Shown here: positions 50,292-58,181 of the stretch, piece after piece
Numbering within the stretch: the stretch's first letter is position 1
How the letters are laid out: each line of letters begins with the position of its first letter
Notes under the pieces: generated by a model
The model's input: only the letters and a program-made list of their open reading frames with translations
Told to the model about the DNA's origin: nothing
The model's database searches: none
Program-made: the position numbers and the translations under genes
Source of the DNA: Blastomonas ursincola
Lineage (GTDB): Bacteria; Pseudomonadota; Alphaproteobacteria; Sphingomonadales; Sphingomonadaceae
Direction of reading: 5' to 3'
DNA: 64,000 bases
Assembly: GCF_013607875.1 (NCBI RefSeq)
Contig: NZ_VDES01000004.1
Location: forward strand, 51,860-115,859

Positions 50292-50341
50292 CCAGTCTCT
50301 CCCGAAACGCGCTGTCTATACTGGAAGGCGTGCAGAAATGG

Positions 50342-51826
50342 TCAATAGTTCCATTGCGCCTGGATGCGCAGCAGCTCGCCCTCGGCCTGGCCGAAGCGGC
50401 GCTCGTCCGCCTCCTTGCGCGATGCGAAGCCATAGGTCACGGTCAGCTCGAGCGCGGGGGTGGGCAGGAACTCGAGACCGAATTCGAGCTCTTCGGTCTC
50501 CAGCCGGGGGGCATTGGTCGCGCCCTTGAAGCCGCCGCGATAATATTGCCAGCGCGCGAAGGGGTAGAACGGGCCGAGCGGCGAGCGCCGCACGCGGGCC
50601 ATGGCCTGAATATAGCCGCCGTTGAGCGGGCGTTCGACGATCTGCCGGGTAACGGGATCGAATTCCGGTCCCCTGCCCCAGTTCCATTCCGCCTGCAGCC
50701 CGAACGGCTGCGGATAGAGGATGGCATGCACGCCGATGCGGTTATCCTTGTAATCGATCGGGCTGACCCCGCCGGTGCGGATCTCCGGATTGACGCGGTT
50801 GCGATAGAAGGAGCCGCCCAGTTCGAGCACCTGCCCCTCCAGCCCCAGCGCGTCGAGCTCGAACGGCCAGGTAGCAAGGCCGACAATCATGACATTGTCG
50901 TTGGTCTCGGTGCGGTTGGTCCCCTGGCCGTTAAATGCCCCAAGACCGAAGGCCCCGTAATTGCCGAACAGCTTCTGCCCGTCCTTGCCCAGCCGGTCCC
51001 AGATGTCCTGGACGTGATCGGGGGTATAATAGGCGACGATCCCGATATCGCGCTCGCTCGGCGCGCCGGTGTTGATGCCGTCGCTGCGGTCGAGCGCGAG
51101 CCGGTTCGACGAGGACTGCATGTTTTCCCAGCCATAAGGAATTTTCGACTGGCCGAGGCGGATGCGGAAGCTCTTGTCCTTGGTCGGAAATACATCCGCA
51201 TAGGCATCGCGCAGCTGGGCAAAGCCCTCGCGGCGCTCGCCCGCCGACTGGTTCGAGACCGCCGACGCCATGTCCGCCTGGAGGTAGAGCGAAAGATAAT
51301 CGCTGACATCGCCCTGCAGCACGAGGCGTACGCGGCGGAAGCTGAAATTATTGTCCGAACGCACATCGCCATCGCCGATGGTACGCAGCCGCGACACGCC
51401 CGCCGGCGCCTCGGCATCGCCCGAGACGATATTGTTGAGGCGAAGCTGGGTATAGCCGCGCAGCTGCAGCTTTTCATACCAGGCCTTGCCCTTTTTGGGG
51501 CTGGCATCGGCGACCTGCGGGGCGGGCGCGGGTGGAGCAGCTGCAGCGGGTGCCGCAGGCGCGGGCAAGGTACCCTGAGCCAGGACGGGCGGGGCGGAGG
51601 CGGCGACCGGCGCGGGGGCGGCTGCGGCCTGCTTTTCCGCCTTGAGCTCATTGACCGTGGCTTTCAGCTCATCGATCTGGCGCTGGAGATCGGCGATGAT
51701 GCCGAGATAGTCGGGCTGCCCCGCAGACGGCGCTGGCGTAGCCTGGGCCAGCGCGGGCGTTGCGACGCTGGCCAGCGCGATCGCGACCAGAGGCCTTCGG
51801 AAAAATGCCGTGCGAGCAAATGTCAT
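50342..51826 (-). CDS. Outer-membrane porin, OprO/OprP-like, with coiled-coil N-terminus
   Basis: A 494-aa exported protein: signal peptide (MTFARTAFFRRPLVAIALAS, cleaved near ATPALAQ), a short coiled coil (IADLQRQIDELKATVNELKA, about residues 42-61), an Ala/Pro-rich linker, then a beta-barrel with alternating polar/nonpolar strands (RGYTQLRLNNIVSGD; FSFRRVRLVLQGDVSDYLSL) ending in the terminal Tyr expected for BAM-inserted barrels (LLRIQAQWNY). It resembles the phosphate-selective porin O/P family. Substrate unknown. The ATG at 51826 is used. It lies between bchG and the beta-helix protein gene, opposite to bchG. Confidence 0.85.
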   Translation of the reverse strand: MTFARTAFFRRPLVAIALASVATPALAQATPAPSAGQPDYLGIIADLQRQIDELKATVNELKAEKQAAAAPAPVAASAPPVLAQGTLPAPAAPAAAAPPAPAPQVADASPKKGKAWYEKLQLRGYTQLRLNNIVSGDAEAPAGVSRLRTIGDGDVRSDNNFSFRRVRLVLQGDVSDYLSLYLQADMASAVSNQSAGERREGFAQLRDAYADVFPTKDKSFRIRLGQSKIPYGWENMQSSSNRLALDRSDGINTGAPSERDIGIVAYYTPDHVQDIWDRLGKDGQKLFGNYGAFGLGAFNGQGTNRTETNDNVMIVGLATWPFELDALGLEGQVLELGGSFYRNRVNPEIRTGGVSPIDYKDNRIGVHAILYPQPFGLQAEWNWGRGPEFDPVTRQIVERPLNGGYIQAMARVRRSPLGPFYPFARWQYYRGGFKGATNAPRLETEELEFGLEFLPTPALELTVTYGFASRKEADERRFGQAEGELLRIQAQWNY

Positions 51827-51992
51827 GTTTTCAGGCGCCTGTGGCAATGCCGCGCCCTGCCGCGACGGTTCGGCTGCGCCAATATGAAGGTTTTATGTCG
51901 TTTTTGTGAATATCGCAAAACGCTTTTGTGACAAGCGGTGGCGTGCCCGCGTCCGCCACCCGATCGCGACGTCCCAACGCGACACCCCTGCA

Positions 51993-52010
51993 TGTCCATT
52001 CTGATTGACA
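51993..52010 (+). promoter_or_regulatory. PpsR-type operator overlapping the bchG promoter
   Basis: TGTCCATTCTGATTGACA is a perfect TGT-N12-ACA match. Its right end contains the hexamer TTGACA (52005-52010), a consensus -35; 17 nt later TAGCCT (52028-52033) is a weak -10. Repressor binding would block this promoter. Confidence 0.8.
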
Positions 52011-52040
52011 CTCCGCAGCGTCAGGCATAGCCTTACTCGC

Positions 52041-52943
52041 ATGGATCGCTCCGCCAACATGTCGCCGCCCGCGCCGATTCCGCATCCGCGCGACGTGCTC
52101 GAATTGTTGAAGCCGGTGACCTGGTTTCCGCCGATGTGGGCGTTCTTCTGCGGGGTGATGTCGTCGGGTGCAGGGCTCGACGGGCGCTGGTGGTTCCTGT
52201 TCGGCGGGGTGCTGCTGGCAGGGCCGATGGTCTGCGGCACCAGCCAGGCGGTGAACGACTGGTTCGACCGGCATGTCGACGCGATCAACCAGCCCGAACG
52301 ACCGATTCCGTCCGGCCGCATCGCGGGCCGCTGGGGCCTGTATGTCGCGCTGATCGGTTCAGGCCTTTCATTGCTGCTGGGCCTGACGCTCGGCTTCTGG
52401 GTGTTCGTCGCGACGATCGTCGGGCTGCTCTGCGCCTGGGGATACAGCGCGCCGCCCTTCCGCTTCAAGATGAGCGGCTGGATCGGGCCTGCTGTGGTGG
52501 GATTGAGCTATGAAGGCCTGAGCTGGTTCACCGGCGCGAGCGTGATGACCGGAGGCCTTCCGGACGCACGCGTGCTGGTCGTCATCCTGCTCTACAGCCT
52601 CGGCGCGCATGGCATCATGACCTTGAACGATTTCAAGGCGGTCGAGGGCGACAGCGCGATGGGCGTGCGCTCGCTGCCGGTGACGCTCGGCGTCGCCAAC
52701 GCCGCCAGGCTCGCCTGCGCGGTGATGGCGGTGCCGCAGCTGATCGTGATCGCGCTGCTGTTCCAATGGGGGCTGGCGTTTTCGGCGATCGCGGTGACGC
52801 TGCTGCTTGCGATGCAGATCGTGTTCATGCGCCGCCTGCTCACCGATCCCAACAAATACGCGCCCTGGTACAATGCCACCGGCGTCTCGTCCTATGTGTT
52901 CGGCATGCTCGCCGCCGCTTTGGGCCTGGGGGGCTGGATATGA
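52041..52943 (+). CDS. bchG: Bacteriochlorophyll a synthase (chlorophyllide esterase)
   Basis: UbiA-type prenyltransferase, 300 aa, that esterifies bacteriochlorophyllide a with geranylgeranyl diphosphate. Signature NDWFDRHVDAINQPERPIPS (first DxxxD motif) is at about residue 73, and LLYSLGAHGIMTLNDFKAVEGD (second Asp-rich region) at about 190. Around eight hydrophobic helices are present. The ATG at 52041 is chosen; an upstream in-frame ATG at 52005 would put the start inside the PpsR-type promoter. It overlaps the next gene by ATGA. Confidence 0.95.
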   Translation: MDRSANMSPPAPIPHPRDVLELLKPVTWFPPMWAFFCGVMSSGAGLDGRWWFLFGGVLLAGPMVCGTSQAVNDWFDRHVDAINQPERPIPSGRIAGRWGLYVALIGSGLSLLLGLTLGFWVFVATIVGLLCAWGYSAPPFRFKMSGWIGPAVVGLSYEGLSWFTGASVMTGGLPDARVLVVILLYSLGAHGIMTLNDFKAVEGDSAMGVRSLPVTLGVANAARLACAVMAVPQLIVIALLFQWGLAFSAIAVTLLLAMQIVFMRRLLTDPNKYAPWYNATGVSSYVFGMLAAALGLGGWI

Positions 52944-54262
52944 GCGCGTCTGCGAAGATCGGGCTCGGTTGGACCGACATCATGCGCATGGGGCTGGTCC
53001 AGGCCAGCATCGGCGCGATCGTGATGCTCGCGACCTCGCTGCTCAACCGGGTGATGGTGGTCGAATATGCCCTGCCCGCCGCGCTTCCTGCGGGCCTGGT
53101 CGCCTGGCATTATGCGGTGCAGCTGTCGCGGCCGCTCTGGGGGCACGGATCGGACAAGGGGCGCAAGCGCACCCCCTGGATCGTCGGCGGCATGGGTATC
53201 CTGGCGCTCGGCGGCATCGTCGCGGTCAATGCGACGATCCTGCTGCCGGTCGCCGCGATCCCCGGCACCTTGCTCGCCATCCTCGCCTTCAGCATGATCG
53301 GCGCAGGCGTCGGCGCAGCGGGCACTTCGCTGCTCGCGATGCTCGCCTCGGGCGTGGTGCCCGAAAGGCGCGCGGCAGCCGCCGCGATCACCTGGATCAT
53401 GATGGTCGCAGGGATCGTGATGGCCGCCGCGACCGCAGGCAGCCTGATCGATCCTTTCAGCGAACAACGGCTCGCCACCGTCTCGGGCGGCGTGGCGCTC
53501 TGCGCCTTCCTGCTCGCCTGGGCCGCGATCTCGGGGATCGAGCGCCGCCTGGTCGCGCCCGCGCATCCGCATGACGATGCGCCCTCGGCCTCGTTCGGCG
53601 AGGCGCTGCGCGAGATCATGGGCGATGCAACCGCGCGCCGCTTCACCATCTTCGTCTTCGTCTCGATGCTCGCCTATGCGATGCAGGACCTGATCCTCGA
53701 ACCCTATGCGGGCCTCGTCTTCGGCATGAGCCCCGGAGAATCGACGAAGCTCGCAGGCCTGCAGCATGGCGGGGTGATGGCCGGGATGATCGTCGCCGGG
53801 ATCGGCGGCAGCGCCTTTGCCGGACGGCGGCCAGCGGACCTGCGCTGGTGGATTCTCGCCGGATGCGGCGGCAGCGCGCTGGCGCTCGCCGGGCTCGCCT
53901 TTGCCGCGACCACCTCGATCCTATGGCCGCTCCGGCTGAACGTCGGTCTGCTCGGCTTTGCCAACGGGCTGTTCGCGGTCTCTGCGATCGGCGCGATGAT
54001 GGGGCTCGCAGGCGCAGGCCAGCAGTCGAAGGAAGGCGTGCGCATGGGCGTCTGGGGCGCGGCGCAGGCCATCGCCTTTGGCCTCGGCGGGCTGACCGGT
54101 GCGCTCGGCGTCGATGCGGCGCGCGGCATGCTCGCCAGCGATGGCGCGGCCTTTCAACTGATTTTTGCGGGCGAGGCCGGGCTTTTCGTCCTCGCGGCAT
54201 TGCTGGGGGTGCGCGTGACCATGCGCAGCTCCGGCCCGTCTATGGTGGCGGCACCGGCCTGA
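52940..54262 (+). CDS. PucC-family MFS protein of the bchG-bchP region (bch2-type)
   Basis: A 440-aa membrane protein with 12 predicted helices of the PucC/LhaA/bch2 family, thought to handle bacteriochlorophyll or assist antenna assembly. Segments typical of the family include MRMGLVQASIGAIVMLATSL, LLNRVMVVEYALPAALPAG and FVSMLAYAMQDLILEPYAG. The ATG lies in the bchG stop (ATGA), making translation coupled; bchP follows after 26 nt. In published clusters this ORF sits between bchG and bchP, as here. Its exact substrate is undecided. Confidence 0.9.
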   Translation: MSASAKIGLGWTDIMRMGLVQASIGAIVMLATSLLNRVMVVEYALPAALPAGLVAWHYAVQLSRPLWGHGSDKGRKRTPWIVGGMGILALGGIVAVNATILLPVAAIPGTLLAILAFSMIGAGVGAAGTSLLAMLASGVVPERRAAAAAITWIMMVAGIVMAAATAGSLIDPFSEQRLATVSGGVALCAFLLAWAAISGIERRLVAPAHPHDDAPSASFGEALREIMGDATARRFTIFVFVSMLAYAMQDLILEPYAGLVFGMSPGESTKLAGLQHGGVMAGMIVAGIGGSAFAGRRPADLRWWILAGCGGSALALAGLAFAATTSILWPLRLNVGLLGFANGLFAVSAIGAMMGLAGAGQQSKEGVRMGVWGAAQAIAFGLGGLTGALGVDAARGMLASDGAAFQLIFAGEAGLFVLAALLGVRVTMRSSGPSMVAAPA

Positions 54263-54288
54263 AGGCCTGACGAAGGAGCTTGGACGCA

Positions 54289-55500
54289 ATGGCACAGGCG
54301 GATTTTGACGTGGCGGTGATCGGCGGCGGCCCTTCGGGCGCAACGGCGGCGAACGACCTGGCTCGGCGCGGGCTCAAGGTGCTGCTGCTCGACCGCGACG
54401 GGCGGATCAAGCCGTGCGGCGGCGCGATCCCGCCCCGGCTGCTCAAGGATTTCGAGATCCCCGAATCGCTGCTCGTCGCCAAGGCGCGCGCGGCGCGGAT
54501 GATCGCGCCCTCGGGCCGCGAGGTCGACATGCCCGTGGGCGACGGCCCCGAGGGCAAGGGCTTTGTCGGCATGGTCGACCGCGACGTGTTCGACGAATGG
54601 CTGCGCGAGCGCGCGCGCCACAACGGCGCGACGCGGATCACTGGCACCTACGAAAAGATCGACCGCGATTCCGACGGCATGGCGGTGCTGGTCTATCGGC
54701 AGGAGCGCGGCGGACCCGACCGCCGGTTGCGGGTGCGCAGCGTCATCGGCGCGGATGGCGCGCGCTCTGCGGTAGCGAAGCAGAACATTCCGGGCGCGAA
54801 GGACGTGAAATGCGTCTTTGCCTATCACGAGATCGTCAAGGCACCCGAACCGGCGGTGGCAGCGGCGGCGGATTTCGACCCCGACCGCTGCGACGTCTAT
54901 TATCAGGGCCATCTCTCGCCCGATTTCTATGCCTGGATCTTTCCGCACGGCGAGACCGCGAGCATCGGCCTGGGCAGCGCACACAAGGGCTTTGCCCTGC
55001 GTGAAACCACCGCGATGATGCGCAAGCAGGTCGGGCTCGACAGCTGCGAGACCATCCGCACCGAAGGCGCGCCGATCCCCCTGAAACCGCTCAAGCGCTG
55101 GGACAATGGCCGCGACATCGTGGTCGCGGGCGATGCGGCGGGCGTGGTCGCCCCGGCGTCGGGCGAGGGCATCTATTATGCCATGGCCTGCGGGCGGCTG
55201 GCGGCGGATTCGGTCTACCAGTTTCTCGCCACCGGCAAGCCGGCCGCGCTCAAGCAGGCGCGCAAGGCCTTCATGGCCAAGCATGGCAAGGTGTTCTGGA
55301 TCCTCGGGATCATGCAATATTTCTGGTATTCGTCGGACAAGCGCCGCGAGCGCTTCGTCAAGATGTGCGCCGACCCGGACGTGCAATATCTCACCTGGCA
55401 GAGCTATATGCACAAGGAGCTGGTGCGCCGCAAACCGGTGGCGCACGCGAAGATCTTCGTGAAGGACATGGGGCATCTGCTCGGCCTGTCGCGGGCCTGA
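54289..55500 (+). CDS. bchP: Geranylgeranyl diphosphate/bacteriochlorophyll reductase
   Basis: A 403-aa flavoprotein that reduces the geranylgeranyl tail of bacteriochlorophyll to phytyl. FAD motif IGGGPSGATAANDLARRGLK is near residue 10, IGADGARSAVAKQNIPGAKD at about 160, and VVAGDAAGVVAPASGEGIYY at about 282, all typical of BchP. The ATG at 54289 has GAAGGAG 11 nt upstream; an in-frame TTG at 54280 has only 2 nt spacing and is less likely. It follows the PucC-type gene and precedes tspO by 49 nt. Confidence 0.95.
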   Translation: MAQADFDVAVIGGGPSGATAANDLARRGLKVLLLDRDGRIKPCGGAIPPRLLKDFEIPESLLVAKARAARMIAPSGREVDMPVGDGPEGKGFVGMVDRDVFDEWLRERARHNGATRITGTYEKIDRDSDGMAVLVYRQERGGPDRRLRVRSVIGADGARSAVAKQNIPGAKDVKCVFAYHEIVKAPEPAVAAAADFDPDRCDVYYQGHLSPDFYAWIFPHGETASIGLGSAHKGFALRETTAMMRKQVGLDSCETIRTEGAPIPLKPLKRWDNGRDIVVAGDAAGVVAPASGEGIYYAMACGRLAADSVYQFLATGKPAALKQARKAFMAKHGKVFWILGIMQYFWYSSDKRRERFVKMCADPDVQYLTWQSYMHKELVRRKPVAHAKIFVKDMGHLLGLSRA

Positions 55501-55549
55501 ACCGACGCTCGGGACGTAAGGGCCGAGAGGCCGCAGCTGGGAGGCTGGA

Positions 55550-56032
55550 ATGCATCGTGAAGGCTTGCTGCCGGTCATCCTGGCGGCGATGGCGGCTCTG
55601 GTCGTCGCCGCTGGCGGCGCGACGATCACCGATCTCGGCCCCTGGTATCAGGGGCTGGCCCAGCCCGACTGGGCCCCGCCCGGCTGGCTCTATGGCGTTG
55701 CCTGGACGCTGATCTTCGCGCTCGCCGCGATGGCCTCGCTCGCTGCCTGGCGCGCCGCGCCCAGCGTCAAGGCGCGGACCAATGTCATCGGATTGTTCGC
55801 GTTCAACGGCTTTCTCAACGTGCTGTGGAGCCTTCTCTTCTTCCGCGTGCAGCGGCCCGACTGGGCGCTGGTCGAGGTGGCGCTGCTCTGGCTCTCGATC
55901 GCGGGGCTGATCGTCTATTGCGGGCGCTTCTCGAAGCTCTCGGCCTGGCTGCTGCTGCCCTATATCGCCTGGGTCAGCGTCGCAGCCGCGCTCAACTATG
56001 CCATTGTCCAGCTCAACGGGCCGTTCGGCTGA
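55550..56032 (+). CDS. tspO: TspO/MBR family tryptophan-rich sensory protein
   Basis: A 160-aa protein with five hydrophobic helices and the TspO pattern: WYQGLAQPDWAPPGWLYGVAWT at about residues 32-53, FFRVQRPDWALVEVALLWLS at about 97-116, and YIAWVSVAAALNYAIVQLN near the end. In Rhodobacter, TspO affects photosynthesis gene expression with oxygen and porphyrin levels and is encoded in the photosynthesis cluster. Here it follows bchP. GGGAGG precedes the start. The stop overlaps the ATG of a small membrane protein (TGATG). Confidence 0.92.
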   Translation: MHREGLLPVILAAMAALVVAAGGATITDLGPWYQGLAQPDWAPPGWLYGVAWTLIFALAAMASLAAWRAAPSVKARTNVIGLFAFNGFLNVLWSLLFFRVQRPDWALVEVALLWLSIAGLIVYCGRFSKLSAWLLLPYIAWVSVAAALNYAIVQLNGPFG

Positions 56033-56304
56033 TGGAGGTCGTGCGCGCCCTGTTCGCCAGCGGCCATGTCGTCGATCTGGTGCTGGCGGTGCTCGCTGCG
56101 GAGTTCGTCTGGCTGGTGCTGCGCGGCAACCGGGCGCTCGACGTCGGCCTGGGGCTGAGCGCGGCGGTGCTGATGATGCTGGCGCTGCGCGCTGCACTCA
56201 CCGGCGCCGCCTGGCCGTGGATCGCGCTGCCGCTGGTCCTGTCCTTCCCGCTGCATCTCGCCGATCTGCAAAGGCGCGGAATGCTGAGGCGGCACCGGCC
56301 CTGA
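56032..56304 (+). CDS. Small membrane protein coupled to tspO
   Basis: A 90-aa protein with three hydrophobic helices: LVLAVLAAEFVWLVL at about 16-30, LGLSAAVLMMLALRAALTG at about 40-58, WPWIALPLVLSFPLHLADL at about 61-79. No Cys and few charges. Its start overlaps the tspO stop by one base, which indicates translational coupling. I do not recognise the family. Position between tspO and crtD suggests a role with TspO or pigment trafficking, purely by context. Confidence 0.75.
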   Translation: MEVVRALFASGHVVDLVLAVLAAEFVWLVLRGNRALDVGLGLSAAVLMMLALRAALTGAAWPWIALPLVLSFPLHLADLQRRGMLRRHRP

Positions 56305-56355
56305 CCGGTCCCCGGCGCAGGCAGGGGCCCGCAAGCCGCATGGCCGCTTAGCCAC

Positions 56356-56518
56356 GCCTCTCCCTTGATGGGAGAGGCAGCGAGGCTTGGCGACGAAGGA
56401 GCCTAGTCGCAGCGGTGAGGGTGATTGGGCGGCCGCGCGGACTGGCGCGGCATCGCACGGTTCGCACAATCCGGCACGAACACCCCCACCCTACCCTCCC
56501 CCATCAAGGGGGAGGGCT
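56356..56518. repeat. Palindromic repeat, family F, copy 1
   Basis: Hairpin arm GCCTCTCCCTTGATGGGAGA, then AGGCAGCGAGGCTTGGCGAC and GTCGCAGCGGTGAGGGTG, and a far arm CCCTCCCCCATCAAGGGGGA. A related element in the opposite orientation is at 60104-60164. Confidence 0.75.
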
Positions 56519-56549
56519 TGAGCGACTGTAGCAATTCGCACTTCGACAA

Positions 56550-56567
56550 TGTCCAAATATTGCGACA
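56550..56567 (+). promoter_or_regulatory. PpsR-type operator upstream of crtD, distal
   Basis: TGTCCAAATATTGCGACA is an exact TGT-N12-ACA match, 24 nt (start to start) from the proximal copy, the spacing expected for PpsR cooperativity. Confidence 0.8.
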
Positions 56568-56573
56568 AACATC

Positions 56574-56591
56574 TGTCAAACTTTCTGGACA
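56574..56591 (+). promoter_or_regulatory. PpsR-type operator upstream of crtD, proximal
   Basis: TGTCAAACTTTCTGGACA is an exact TGT-N12-ACA match. Its left end TGTCAA (56574-56579) could serve as a -35 with TAGCAT (56597-56602) as -10 at 17-nt spacing, so bound PpsR would occlude the promoter of crtD-crtC. Confidence 0.82.
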
Positions 56592-56639
56592 GGTGCTAGC
56601 ATCGCACAATGACCTGGCTCTTCCCAGACTGGCCCAGCC

Positions 56640-58181
56640 ATGCGGCATGAACCGATCATCGTCGCGGGCGCGGGCATGGGCGGATTGAGCGCGGCTGCCC
56701 TGCTTGCGGCAGCGGGCGAGCCGGTGCTGGTGGTCGAGCGGCAGAAGACCCCCGGCGGCAAGCTGCGCGAGGTGATGGCGGCGGGCCGACCAGTCGATGG
56801 CGGGCCGACGGTGTTCACGATGCGCTGGGTGTTCGAGCGGCTGTTTGCCGATTGCGGTGGCGATCTCAATGCGGCGATCCCGCTCACCCCCGCCAGCCTG
56901 ATCGCGCGGCACGCCTGGGGACCCGATGCGCCTTTCGACCTGTTCGCCGATGTGGCGCATAGCGAATCCGCGATCGGCGACTATTTCGGCGCGCGCGATG
57001 CCGCCGGTTTCCGCAGTTTCTGCGCCGAGGCCGCGCGCATCTTCAACGTGCTGCGCGAACCCTATTTGGAGGCCCCGGCGCCCACCCCCTTCTCGCTGGT
57101 GACGCGCATCGGCCTCAGGCGCTTGCCCGAGACGATGGCGATCCGCCCCTATCAGGCGATGTGGAAGGCGCTGGGCCGCCATTTCCACGACCCCCGGCTG
57201 CAGCAGCTGTTCGGCCGCTATGCCACCTATTGCGGCTCCTCGCCGTTCGTCGCGCCCGCTACCTTGATGCTGATCGCGCATGTGGAGCAGGACGGCGTGT
57301 GGCTGGCGGACAATGGCATGCACTCGATCGCGACGGCGATCGCGGACCTCGCGCGCAGCAACGGCGCGCAGTTCCGCTATGACGCGCCGATTGCTGAGAT
57401 CGTCACCGAACATGGCCGCGCCGCCGGCGTGCGGCTCGAATCGGGCGAGGTGATCCGTGGCCGCGCGGTGGTGTTCAACGGCGATCCCGCCGCGCTCAAC
57501 ATCGGCCGGCTCGGCGAGGCGGCGCGCAAGGCGGTGCCGCCGGTGCCGCCGAAGCAGCGCTCGCTCTCCAGCATGACTTGGCTGATGAACGCAAAGACCG
57601 CCGGTTTTCCGCTCGTCCGCCACAGCGTGTTCTTCTCGAACGATTATCGCGCCGAGTTCGACGAGATCTTCGCTCGCGGCGCAGTGCCCGAATCCCCCAC
57701 CATCTATATCTGCGCGCAGGACCGTGACGACCATAGTGCGCGCGCGCCGCCGGGTCCCGAGCGGCTGCAGCTCATCGTCAACGCGCCAGCCAATGGCGAC
57801 ACCAGGCAAAGTTCACAGGCGGAGATCGACCGATGCGAGAGGCAAGTTTTCGGCTTCCTGGAGGCCTGTGGCCTGACGATCGACCGTTCGCCGGACAATT
57901 CGCATCTGGTGACCCCGTCGGATTACGAGCGTCTGTTCCCGGCGACGGGCGGCGCCCTTTACGGCCGGGCGACCCATGGCTGGAAGGCGGCTTTCCAGCG
58001 GCCCGGGGCAGCGAGCCGCTTGCCGGGGCTTTATCTGGCCGGGGGTGGCATTCACCCCGGCGCAGGGATCCCGATGGCGAGCCTCTCCGGCCGCTTGGCG
58101 GCAGAGCGGCTGCTTGCGGACCTGCCTTCGATGCGGTCGTCCCGCCGGGCGGCTATGCCTGGTGGTATATCGACGCGCTGA
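56640..58181 (+). CDS. crtD: 1-hydroxycarotenoid 3,4-desaturase
   Basis: A 513-aa FAD-dependent carotenoid desaturase of the spheroidene/spirilloxanthin branch, acting on hydroxylated acyclic carotenoids such as CrtC products. FAD motif IVAGAGMGGLSAAALLAAAG at residues 7-26, the PGGKLREVM substrate-region motif, and the C-terminal LYLAGGGIHPGAGIPMASLS typical of CrtI/CrtD proteins. Assigned CrtD rather than CrtI because of adjacent crtC and the C-terminal form. Its last 18 codons overlap the 5' end of crtC in another frame. Two PpsR-type operators lie upstream. Confidence 0.88.
   Translation: MRHEPIIVAGAGMGGLSAAALLAAAGEPVLVVERQKTPGGKLREVMAAGRPVDGGPTVFTMRWVFERLFADCGGDLNAAIPLTPASLIARHAWGPDAPFDLFADVAHSESAIGDYFGARDAAGFRSFCAEAARIFNVLREPYLEAPAPTPFSLVTRIGLRRLPETMAIRPYQAMWKALGRHFHDPRLQQLFGRYATYCGSSPFVAPATLMLIAHVEQDGVWLADNGMHSIATAIADLARSNGAQFRYDAPIAEIVTEHGRAAGVRLESGEVIRGRAVVFNGDPAALNIGRLGEAARKAVPPVPPKQRSLSSMTWLMNAKTAGFPLVRHSVFFSNDYRAEFDEIFARGAVPESPTIYICAQDRDDHSARAPPGPERLQLIVNAPANGDTRQSSQAEIDRCERQVFGFLEACGLTIDRSPDNSHLVTPSDYERLFPATGGALYGRATHGWKAAFQRPGAASRLPGLYLAGGGIHPGAGIPMASLSGRLAAERLLADLPSMRSSRRAAMPGGISTR

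Larger units (their letters stand above)
56305..56639. other. Intergenic region before crtD: repeat plus operators
   Basis: The 335-nt gap holds a family F palindromic repeat (56356-56518) and two PpsR-type operators next to the crtD start. No ORF with coding character was found. Confidence 0.8.

Noticed and set aside
57833..58126. An N-terminal extension of crtC in its frame, starting at ATG 57833.
   Set aside because: Wholly within crtD, low-complexity composition, no match to CrtC N-termini; kept only as an alternative start.
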